64,000 bases of DNA, from contig NZ_AKJN02000007.1 in assembly GCF_000282315.2 (NCBI RefSeq), positions 806,001 to 870,000 on the forward strand, given 5' to 3'. The notes beneath the pieces were generated by a model, which worked only from the letters and a program-made list of their open reading frames with translations, did not search any database and was not told the DNA's origin. Position numbers and translations under genes: made by a program. Each line of letters begins with the position of its first letter. Position 1 is the first letter of the stretch. This DNA is from Pseudomonas sp. GM41(2012) (lineage in GTDB: Bacteria; Pseudomonadota; Gammaproteobacteria; Pseudomonadales; Pseudomonadaceae). Positions 17,480-24,369 of the stretch are shown piece by piece.

Positions 17480-18808
17480 ATGGCTAAGCAAGGTGCTCTC
17501 TCTGCGCTCGGCAAAGGCGGTATGTCTGAACTCTGGGCTCGTCTGCGTTTTCTGTTCCTGGCGATTATCGTCTACCGAATAGGCGCACACATCCCGGTTC
17601 CAGGTATCAACCCGGACCGACTCGCGGACCTGTTTCGACAGAATGAGGGGACCATTCTTAGCTTGTTCAACATGTTTTCCGGCGGCGCGCTGGAACGGAT
17701 GAGCATCTTTGCACTGGGGATCATGCCGTACATTTCGGCATCGATCATCATGCAGCTGATGACCGCCGTGAGCCCGCAGCTGGAACAGTTGAAGAAGGAA
17801 GGTGAAGCTGGCCGTCGCAAGATCAGCCAGTACACCCGCTACGGCACTGTCGTTCTCGCTCTCGTTCAGGCAATTGGCATGTCCATTGGTCTGGCGGGGC
17901 AGGGCGTTGCGTTCACTGGTGACTTTGGCTTCCATTTCGTCGCGGTATCCACTTTTGTGGCTGGTGCGATGTTCATGATGTGGCTGGGTGAGCAGATTAC
18001 TGAGCGTGGTGTTGGCAACGGTATCTCGATGTTGATTTTTTCGGGTATCGTCGCCGGTCTTCCGAGAGCGATCGGGCAGTCTTTCGAGTCTGCGCGTCAG
18101 GGTGATATCAACATCTTCGCCCTGGTTGCCATCGGTTTGCTGGCAGTAGCGATTATCGGTTTCGTGGTGTTCATTGAGCGTGGTCAGCGTCGTATTGCTG
18201 TTCACTACGCCAAGCGTCAGCAGGGCCGCAAGGTCTTCGCTGCGCAGACTAGCCACTTGCCGCTGAAGGTGAACATGGCCGGTGTTATTCCGGCCATTTT
18301 CGCGAGCAGCATTTTGCTGTTCCCGGCTTCGTTGGGTGCCTGGTTCGGCCAGTCTGAAGGTATGGGCTGGTTGCAGGACATCTCGCAGTCGATCGCTCCT
18401 GGTCAGCCGTTGAATATTCTGCTGTTTAGTGCAGGGATTATTTTCTTCTGCTTCTTCTATACGGCGTTGATGTTCAATCCGAAAGACGTAGCGGAAAACC
18501 TGAAGAAGTCCGGTGCCTTTATTCCGGGCATCCGTCCAGGTGAGCAGTCTGCGCGCTACATTGATGGCGTTCTGACTCGCTTGACCATGTTCGGTGCTCT
18601 TTACATGACGGCCGTGTGCTTGCTGCCCCAGTTCCTGGTGGTTGCAGCAAACGTACCGTTCTACCTTGGCGGGACCTCGTTGCTGATCGTCGTCGTGGTT
18701 GTGATGGACTTCATGTCCCAAGTACAATCGCACCTCGTTTCGCACCAGTACGAATCCCTGATGAAGAAAGCCAACCTGAAGGGTTACGGCAGCGGCATGT
18801 TGCGCTGA
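17480..18808 (+). CDS. secY: Preprotein translocase subunit SecY
   Basis: Central channel of the Sec translocon in the inner membrane. It has 442 residues with ten predicted membrane segments and the conserved first-helix sequence RIGAHIPVPGINPD (about residues 34-47). The plug and lateral-gate helices follow in order. The ATG directly follows the rplO stop. No irregularity. Confidence 0.99.
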   Translation: MAKQGALSALGKGGMSELWARLRFLFLAIIVYRIGAHIPVPGINPDRLADLFRQNEGTILSLFNMFSGGALERMSIFALGIMPYISASIIMQLMTAVSPQLEQLKKEGEAGRRKISQYTRYGTVVLALVQAIGMSIGLAGQGVAFTGDFGFHFVAVSTFVAGAMFMMWLGEQITERGVGNGISMLIFSGIVAGLPRAIGQSFESARQGDINIFALVAIGLLAVAIIGFVVFIERGQRRIAVHYAKRQQGRKVFAAQTSHLPLKVNMAGVIPAIFASSILLFPASLGAWFGQSEGMGWLQDISQSIAPGQPLNILLFSAGIIFFCFFYTALMFNPKDVAENLKKSGAFIPGIRPGEQSARYIDGVLTRLTMFGALYMTAVCLLPQFLVVAANVPFYLGGTSLLIVVVVVMDFMSQVQSHLVSHQYESLMKKANLKGYGSGMLR

Positions 18809-18835
18809 GTACCCATAAGGTTCGAGGAGTTGGTG

Positions 18836-18952
18836 ATGAAAGTTCGTGCATCGGTGAAAAAGCTGTGCCGTAACTGCAAGATTATTCGCCGCGAAGGTGT
18901 TGTTCGAGTAATTTGCAGCGCGGAACCGCGTCACAAACAGCGCCAAGGCTGA
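18836..18952 (+). CDS. rpmJ: 50S ribosomal protein L36 (zinc-binding form)
   Basis: 38-residue protein translated by hand ([20 protein letters not shown]...), ending HKQRQG. The zinc ligands C11, C14, C27 and H33 are all present, so this is the C-plus form. A GGAGTTGGTG ribosome-binding site precedes ATG 18836. It closes the spc operon and is followed by a hairpin at 18971. Confidence 0.97.
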
Positions 18953-18970
18953 GTGTGATTGTGCTTCAAG

Positions 18971-18994
18971 CCCGGTAGCTAGTGCGCTACCGGG
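18971..18994 (+). terminator. Terminator-like hairpin between spc and alpha operons
   Basis: CCCGGTAGC pairs with GCTACCGGG (9 bp) around a TAGTGC loop, 18 bases after rpmJ, then TTGATTATTTGTTATT. Probably a partial terminator. The following TTGATT also serves as a -35 box. Confidence 0.65.
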
Positions 18995-19023
18995 TTGATT
19001 ATTTGTTATTACAGCGATATTAT
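18995..19023 (+). promoter_or_regulatory. Predicted promoter of the alpha operon (rpsM)
   Basis: TTGATT (18995-19000), 17-bp spacer, TATTAT (19018-19023), directly after the rpmJ hairpin. Transcription would start near 19030, giving a leader of about 53 bases. In E. coli this leader carries the S4-binding pseudoknot; whether this one folds likewise could not be judged by eye. Confidence 0.6.
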
Positions 19024-19082
19024 CTCGCGCCCTATTTCTTGGCTTCCGGGGCGTAGGTAGCTGTCAATTGGAGTCCCACTGA

Positions 19083-19439
19083 ATGGCCCGTATTGCAGGC
19101 GTTAACATTCCAGATAACAAGCATACTGTTATCTCGCTGACCTACATCTATGGTGTTGGTCGCACTACTGCACAGAAGATCTGTGCAGTGACTGGGGTAA
19201 ACCCAGCCGCAAAGATCAAAGATCTGAGCGACGAGCAGATTGAACAGCTGCGTGGCGAAGTGGCGAAGTTCACCACTGAAGGTGACCTGCGTCGCGAAAT
19301 CAACATGAAAATCAAGCGTTTGATGGACCTCGGTTGCTATCGCGGTCTGCGTCATCGTCGTGGTCTTCCAGTACGCGGTCAGCGTACCAAGACTAACGCG
19401 CGTACCCGTAAAGGTCCGCGTAAGCCGATCCGCAAGTAA
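19083..19439 (+). CDS. rpsM: 30S ribosomal protein S13
   Basis: Small-subunit head protein forming inter-subunit bridges. It has 118 residues, starting MARIAGVNIPDNKHTVISL, with the basic C-terminal tail KTNARTRKGPRKPIRK that contacts tRNA. First gene of the alpha operon; GGAG lies before the ATG. Confidence 0.99.
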   Translation: MARIAGVNIPDNKHTVISLTYIYGVGRTTAQKICAVTGVNPAAKIKDLSDEQIEQLRGEVAKFTTEGDLRREINMKIKRLMDLGCYRGLRHRRGLPVRGQRTKTNARTRKGPRKPIRK

Positions 19440-19469
19440 TCGCCCCAGCGAATCGACAGGAAATTAATC

Positions 19470-19859
19470 ATGGCTAAACCTGCTGCTCGTCCTCGTAAAA
19501 AAGTCAAAAAGACAGTGGTTGATGGCATCGCCCACATCCACGCGTCTTTTAACAACACAATCGTGACCATCACCGACCGTCAAGGTAACGCTCTTTCCTG
19601 GGCTACCTCCGGTGGTTCGGGTTTCCGCGGTTCCCGCAAGTCCACCCCGTTTGCTGCTCAAGTAGCTGCTGAACGTGCTGGTCAAGCTGCGCTGGAATAC
19701 GGCCTGAAAAACCTCGACGTCAACGTCAAAGGTCCAGGCCCAGGTCGTGAATCTGCAGTCCGCGCTTTGAACGGCTGTGGCTACAAGATCGCCAGCATCA
19801 CCGACGTGACGCCAATCCCGCACAACGGGTGCCGTCCGCCGAAGAAGCGCCGCGTGTAA
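19470..19859 (+). CDS. rpsK: 30S ribosomal protein S11
   Basis: Platform protein of the small subunit near the E-site mRNA. It has 129 residues, with the conserved HIHASFNNTIVTITD (22-36) and the C-terminal PIPHNGCRPPKKRRV. Between rpsM and rpsD, with a CAGGAAATT ribosome-binding site. Confidence 0.99.
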   Translation: MAKPAARPRKKVKKTVVDGIAHIHASFNNTIVTITDRQGNALSWATSGGSGFRGSRKSTPFAAQVAAERAGQAALEYGLKNLDVNVKGPGPGRESAVRALNGCGYKIASITDVTPIPHNGCRPPKKRRV

Positions 19860-19877
19860 TCCAGGAGATTGTAAAGA

Positions 19878-20498
19878 ATGGCTCGTTACATTGGTCCAAA
19901 ATGCAAACTCGCTCGTCGCGAAGGCACCGATCTCTTCTTGAAGAGCGGCGTGCGCGCGATCGAATCGAAGTGCAACATTGAAGCAGCACCTGGTATCCAC
20001 GGCCAACGCCGCGGTCGCCAGTCCGATTACGGCACCCAACTGCGTGAAAAGCAGAAGGTCCGTCGTATCTACGGCGTTCTCGAGCGTCAATTCAGCGGCT
20101 ACTACAAAGAAGCTGCTGGCAAGAAAGGTGCAACTGGCGAAAACCTGTTGCAACTGCTCGAATGCCGTCTGGACAACGTTGTATACCGTATGGGTTTTGG
20201 CTCTACTCGTGCCGAATCCCGTCAGCTGGTATCGCACAAATCCGTAAGCGTTAACGGTCAGACCGTAAACGTGCCGTCGTACCAGGTTCGTGCTGGTGAC
20301 GTGGTTGCGATTCGCGAGAAAGCAAAGAACCAACTTCGCATTGTCCAAGCTCTCGATCTGTGTGCCCAACGTGGCCGCGTAGAATGGGTAGAAGTAGACA
20401 CTGAGAAGAAGTCGGGCGTTTTCAAGAACGTTCCAGCTCGCAGTGATCTGTCCGCCGACATCAACGAAAGCCTGATTGTCGAGCTCTACTCCAAGTAA
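19878..20498 (+). CDS. rpsD: 30S ribosomal protein S4
   Basis: Primary 16S rRNA-binding protein and, in E. coli, repressor of the alpha operon. It has 206 residues, starting MARYIGPKCKLARREGTDL. An S4-type RNA-binding domain is at about residues 96-160. The N-terminal zinc cysteines of some S4 proteins are not present as a set. Followed after 22 bases by rpoA. Confidence 0.99.
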   Translation: MARYIGPKCKLARREGTDLFLKSGVRAIESKCNIEAAPGIHGQRRGRQSDYGTQLREKQKVRRIYGVLERQFSGYYKEAAGKKGATGENLLQLLECRLDNVVYRMGFGSTRAESRQLVSHKSVSVNGQTVNVPSYQVRAGDVVAIREKAKNQLRIVQALDLCAQRGRVEWVEVDTEKKSGVFKNVPARSDLSADINESLIVELYSK

Positions 20499-20520
20499 GG
20501 GCTAGAAAATAGGTGCATCC

Positions 20521-21522
20521 ATGCAGATTTCGGTAAATGAGTTCCTGACACCCCGCCATATTGATGTGCAGGTTGTCAGTCCAACCCGCGCCAAGATCAC
20601 TCTCGAGCCTCTCGAGCGTGGTTTTGGCCACACCCTGGGCAACGCGCTGCGCCGCATCCTGTTGTCCTCAATGCCCGGCTGCGCAGTAGTCGAGGCCGAG
20701 ATTGACGGTGTGCTCCATGAGTACAGCGCCATCGAAGGTGTACAGGAAGACGTAATTGAAATCCTGTTGAACCTTAAAGGTCTGGCTATCAAGCTGCACG
20801 GCCGTGACGAAGTTACGCTGACCTTGTCGAAGAAGGGTTCGGGGGTGGTTACCGCTGCCGATATTCAGCTGGATCATGATGTCGAGATCGTTAACCCCGA
20901 TCACGTAATCGCTAACCTGGCGTCTAACGGCGCCCTGAACATGAAGCTCACCGTAGCTCGTGGTCGTGGTTATGAACCGGCAGACTCGCGTCAGAGCGAT
21001 GAAGACGAAAGCCGCAGCATCGGTCGCTTGCAGCTTGACTCTTCGTTCAGCCCGGTTCGCCGTATCGCATACGTGGTGGAAAACGCCCGTGTCGAACAGC
21101 GTACTAACCTGGACAAGCTGGTTATTGATCTGGAAACCAACGGTACTCTGGATCCTGAAGAGGCTATTCGCCGCGCTGCAACCATTCTGCAACAGCAGTT
21201 GGCTGCGTTCGTCGACCTCAAAGGTGACAGTGAGCCAGTGGTTGTCGAGCAGGAAGACGAGATCGATCCGATCCTGCTTCGCCCGGTTGACGATCTGGAA
21301 CTGACTGTACGTTCGGCTAACTGCCTTAAGGCGGAAAACATCTACTACATCGGTGACCTGATTCAGCGTACCGAAGTAGAGCTGTTGAAGACTCCGAACC
21401 TTGGCAAGAAATCCTTGACTGAAATCAAGGACGTTCTGGCCTCCCGCGGTCTGTCCCTCGGCATGCGCCTCGACAACTGGCCGCCTGCAAGTCTTAAGAA
21501 GGACGACAAGGCGACTGCCTGA
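20521..21522 (+). CDS. rpoA: RNA polymerase alpha subunit
   Basis: Dimerising scaffold subunit of RNA polymerase. It has 333 residues. The N-terminal assembly domain (to about residue 235) contains ERGFGHTLGNALRRILLSSMPG; a linker and the C-terminal domain follow, with the DNA- and activator-contacting helices (NCLKAENIYYIGDLIQRTE). Within the alpha operon between rpsD and rplQ, the normal position. Confidence 0.99.
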   Translation: MQISVNEFLTPRHIDVQVVSPTRAKITLEPLERGFGHTLGNALRRILLSSMPGCAVVEAEIDGVLHEYSAIEGVQEDVIEILLNLKGLAIKLHGRDEVTLTLSKKGSGVVTAADIQLDHDVEIVNPDHVIANLASNGALNMKLTVARGRGYEPADSRQSDEDESRSIGRLQLDSSFSPVRRIAYVVENARVEQRTNLDKLVIDLETNGTLDPEEAIRRAATILQQQLAAFVDLKGDSEPVVVEQEDEIDPILLRPVDDLELTVRSANCLKAENIYYIGDLIQRTEVELLKTPNLGKKSLTEIKDVLASRGLSLGMRLDNWPPASLKKDDKATA

Positions 21523-21564
21523 TCGTCGTAATCACCGAACGTTGTGTTTGGTAAGGAATGAACC

Positions 21565-21951
21565 ATGCGTCATCGTAAAAGTGGTCGTCACCTGAGCCGC
21601 ACTAGCTCGCACCGCAAGGCCATGTTTCAAAACATGGCAGTGTCGCTGTTCGAGCACGAGCTGATCAAAACTACACTGCCGAAAGCTAAAGAACTGCGTC
21701 GCGTTGCTGAGCCGCTGATCACTTTGGCCAAGACAGACAGCCTGGCTAACCGCCGTCTGGCTTTCGACCGTACTCGTTCGAAAGCTATCGTTGGTAAGCT
21801 CTTCAACGACCTGGGCAAGCGTTACGCTACCCGTGAGGGTGGCTACCTGCGCATCCTCAAGTGCGGTTTCCGCACTGGCGACAACGCGCCTATGGCGTAC
21901 GTCGAGTTGGTTGATCGTCCTGCCGGTGGTGAAGCTGTATCCGCTGAGTAA
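21565..21951 (+). CDS. rplQ: 50S ribosomal protein L17
   Basis: Large-subunit protein, 128 residues, starting MRHRKSGRHLSRTSSHRKAM. Last gene of the alpha operon, followed 20 bases later by a clear terminator (21972-21996). Sequence and length are typical. Confidence 0.99.
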   Translation: MRHRKSGRHLSRTSSHRKAMFQNMAVSLFEHELIKTTLPKAKELRRVAEPLITLAKTDSLANRRLAFDRTRSKAIVGKLFNDLGKRYATREGGYLRILKCGFRTGDNAPMAYVELVDRPAGGEAVSAE

Positions 21952-21971
21952 GACGTCAGTCTGAAACGAAG

Positions 21972-21996
21972 AACCGGGCCTAGTGCCCGGTTTTTT
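21972..21996 (+). terminator. Rho-independent terminator after rplQ
   Basis: AACCGGGC pairs with GCCCGGTT (8 bp), loop CTAGT, followed by a six-T run. Marks the end of the ribosomal gene block. Confidence 0.9.
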
Positions 21997-22041
21997 GTGC
22001 GCGCTCGAAAAGTATCGAAACGCCCGGACGATAAAGCCTTA

Positions 22042-22056
22042 TTAGTATTTATCTAT
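22042..22056 (+). promoter_or_regulatory. Candidate OxyR half-site upstream of katA
   Basis: TTAGTATTTATCTAT matches the OxyR element ATAG-N-T-NNN-A-N-CTAT at 8 of 10 defined positions with exact spacing. The second half-site expected 7 bases later is poor. It lies 105 bases before katA. OxyR control of this catalase is usual in pseudomonads, but this site is a weak candidate. Confidence 0.3.
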
Positions 22057-22160
22057 CGATTCTCACAATTTAATGAATTTGATGGTGTCATGTTGATGGT
22101 CAATACTCCCTCTCAGCCGATTAGCCGGCAGTAGGAAAGACTGACAGAGGAAGACATCGC

Positions 22161-23615
22161 ATGAGCCAAAATAAAACCCTTACCACCGCCAGTGGCGCTC
22201 CTGTCGCTGATAACCAGAATTCCCGTTCCGCCGGCCCTCGTGGCCCGCTGCTGCTCGACGACTTTCACCTGATCGAGAAGCTTGCCCACTTCAACCGTGA
22301 AAACATCCCTGAGCGTCGCGTACACGCCAAAGGTTCGGGTGCTTACGGTACGTTCACCGTCACTCGGGACATCACCGAGTACACCAGCGCCAAACTGTTT
22401 GAGTCTGTCGGCAAGCAAACCCCAACCTTCCTGCGGTTTTCCACCGTTGGCGGTGAGCGTGGTTCGGCCGACACCGAGCGCGATCCACGCGGTTTCGCGC
22501 TGAAGTTCTACACCGAAGAAGGCAACTGGGACATCGTCGGCAACAACACGCCAGTGTTCTTCATCCGCGATCCTTTGAAATTCCCGGACTTTATTCATAC
22601 CCAGAAACGTCTGCCGCAAAGCAATCTGAAAAGCGCGCAAATGATGTGGGACTTCTGGTCGCACTCACCTGAGGCGTTGCACCAGGTCACCATTCTGTTC
22701 TCGGACCGTGGCATCCCCGATGGCTACCGTCACATGCACGGCTTCGGCAGCCATACCTACAGCCTGATTAACGCCAATGGCGAACGTCACTGGGTGAAAT
22801 GGCACTACAAGACCAAGCAAGGGATTAAAAACCTGGCGCCAGCAGAAGCAGCACGCCTGGCGGGTACCGATCCGGATTACGCACAGCGTGATCTGTTCGG
22901 CGCGATCGAACGCGGTGATTTTCCGAAATGGCGCGTGTGCATCCAGATCATGACCGAGGCTCAGGCCGCAGCGCACTACGAGAACCCGTTTGACGTGACT
23001 AAGACCTGGTCGCAAAAAGAGTTTCCACTGATCGAAGTGGGCGAGTTGGAGCTTAACCGCAACCCGCAGAACTATTTTGCTGAGGTCGAGCAAGCGGCGT
23101 TCGGGCCGAGCAACATGGTCCCGGGTGTCGGTTTGTCGCCTGACCGCATGCTGCAAGGTCGAGTGTTCGCTTACGCAGATGCTCACCGCTACCGTATTGG
23201 CACTAACCACCAGCAGCTGCCGGTGAACGCGCCTCACAGTCCGGTGAACAGCTATCAGCGCGACGGTTCGATGGCGTTTGGCAGCAATGGCGGTGCGACA
23301 CCTAACTACGAGCCGAACAGCTACATTGAGTCGCCGAAACAAGCGCCTCGTTATGCAGAGCCAGCGCTGGTGCTGAGTGGTGCGGCTGATCGTTACGATC
23401 ATCGCGAAGATACTGACTACTACAGCCACGCGGGTGCGCTGTTCCGTCTGATGAGCGATGCGCAGAAAACGCTGCTGATCACCAACATTGCTGGTGCGAT
23501 GGCGGGTGTTTCCGGTGACGTGATTGATCGTCAGCTGCAGCACTTCTTCAAGGCCGACCCGGCGTATGGAGAAGCAATCGCAAAAGCGTTGGGCGTACAG
23601 CTTAACGAAGTCTAA
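22161..23615 (+). CDS. katA: Monofunctional haem catalase (KatA type)
   Basis: Breaks down hydrogen peroxide to water and oxygen; cytoplasmic, homotetrameric, haem b. It has 484 residues, a small-subunit clade 3 catalase. The catalytic His55 is in ERRVHAKGSG, the distal Asn128 in VGNNTPVFF, and the haem-ligand Tyr near 338 in the FAYADAHRYRIG region. The RBS is AGAGGAAGA before ATG 22161. It has its own terminator and is followed by the bfr/ftnA gene, the same pairing as PAO1 katA-PA4235, which links peroxide removal with iron storage. Certain as to family. Confidence 0.97.
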   Translation: MSQNKTLTTASGAPVADNQNSRSAGPRGPLLLDDFHLIEKLAHFNRENIPERRVHAKGSGAYGTFTVTRDITEYTSAKLFESVGKQTPTFLRFSTVGGERGSADTERDPRGFALKFYTEEGNWDIVGNNTPVFFIRDPLKFPDFIHTQKRLPQSNLKSAQMMWDFWSHSPEALHQVTILFSDRGIPDGYRHMHGFGSHTYSLINANGERHWVKWHYKTKQGIKNLAPAEAARLAGTDPDYAQRDLFGAIERGDFPKWRVCIQIMTEAQAAAHYENPFDVTKTWSQKEFPLIEVGELELNRNPQNYFAEVEQAAFGPSNMVPGVGLSPDRMLQGRVFAYADAHRYRIGTNHQQLPVNAPHSPVNSYQRDGSMAFGSNGGATPNYEPNSYIESPKQAPRYAEPALVLSGAADRYDHREDTDYYSHAGALFRLMSDAQKTLLITNIAGAMAGVSGDVIDRQLQHFFKADPAYGEAIAKALGVQLNEV

Positions 23616-23626
23616 ACGAGAAGCAG

Positions 23627-23652
23627 AACCGCCCTCATTAGGGCGGTTTTTG
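23627..23652 (+). terminator. Rho-independent terminator after katA
   Basis: AACCGCCC pairs with GGGCGGTT around TCATTA, then TTT. It lies 12 bases after the katA stop and separates katA from the bfr gene. Confidence 0.88.
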
Positions 23653-23764
23653 CGTTATTTAAACCACTTTTCTCAGAATATCTTCGCTTTTATCGCGCAG
23701 GCAGAGTGACCAAACAGTCTGCTTGGTTCAAACTACAGACTTTCAAGCAGGGAGATGTAGGGCG

Positions 23765-24229
23765 ATGCAAGGCCACCCAGACGTAATCGATTACCTCAAC
23801 ACGTTGCTGACCGGCGAACTGGCGGCGCGTGATCAATATTTCGTCCATTCGCGGATGTATGAGGACTGGGGTTTCACCAAGCTCTACGAACGTATCAACC
23901 ACGAGATGGAAGAAGAGGCCGGGCACGCTGATGCCCTGATGCGTCGGATTCTGATGCTCGAAGGCACGCCGCGCATGCGTCCGGACGACCTTGATGTCGG
24001 CACTACCGTGCCGGACATGCTCGCCGCTGACCTGCGACTGGAATACAAAGTCCGCGCCGCGCTTTGCAAGGGCATCAAGCTCTGCGAGCAGCACAAAGAC
24101 TATGTCAGCCGCGAGATGCTGCGAGTTCAATTGCATGACACCGAAGAAGACCACACCTACTGGCTTGAAAAGCAGATGGGTCTGATCAAGTTGATCGGTC
24201 TCGAGAACTACCTGCAATCCCACGCCTGA
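23765..24229 (+). CDS. bfr: Bacterioferritin-family iron store (FtnA-type)
   Basis: Stores iron as a ferric mineral in a 24-subunit shell. Start chosen at ATG 23765 (MQGHPDVIDYLNTLL) with a CAGGGAGATG ribosome-binding site, giving 154 residues. The diiron ferroxidase ligands are all present: E18, E51, H54, E93, E127 and H130. Residue 52, the methionine that binds haem in true bacterioferritins, is alanine. This subunit therefore should not bind haem itself and matches the P. aeruginosa protein renamed FtnA, formerly BfrA, which also neighbours katA. The symbol bfr follows common annotation. An REP pair and a bidirectional terminator follow. Confidence 0.93.
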   Translation: MQGHPDVIDYLNTLLTGELAARDQYFVHSRMYEDWGFTKLYERINHEMEEEAGHADALMRRILMLEGTPRMRPDDLDVGTTVPDMLAADLRLEYKVRAALCKGIKLCEQHKDYVSREMLRVQLHDTEEDHTYWLEKQMGLIKLIGLENYLQSHA

Positions 24230-24237
24230 TTCTGCTT

Positions 24238-24305
24238 TGTAGGAGCACGGCTTGCCGGCGATGGCGTCCTCGAAATCGCCATCGCGAGCAAGCTTTGCTC
24301 CTACA
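24238..24305. repeat. REP doublet (REPIN), TGTAGGAGC type
   Basis: Imperfect inverted arms 24238-24266 (TGTAGGAGCACGGCTTGCC...) and 24277-24305 (...AGCTTTGCTCCTACA). Same family as the pairs at 39683 and 54822. Confidence 0.85.
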
Positions 24306-24317
24306 GACGCAAGATAC

Positions 24318-24358
24318 AAAAAAGCCCCTGTCACCGATAAAGTGACAGGGGCTTTTTC
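24318..24358. terminator. Bidirectional terminator between bfr and uvrA
   Basis: AAAAAGCCCCTGTCAC pairs with GTGACAGGGGCTTTTT (16 bp) around a CGATAAA loop. It sits between convergent genes, and both orientations end in a T-run. Confidence 0.92.
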
Positions 24359-24369
24359 TTGGCCGTGAT

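Noticed and set aside
16772..18946. 724-codon open frame antisense to rpmD-rplO-secY-rpmJ
   Set aside because: Same codon-bias shadow; low-complexity His/Gln/Asn-rich translation with no family.
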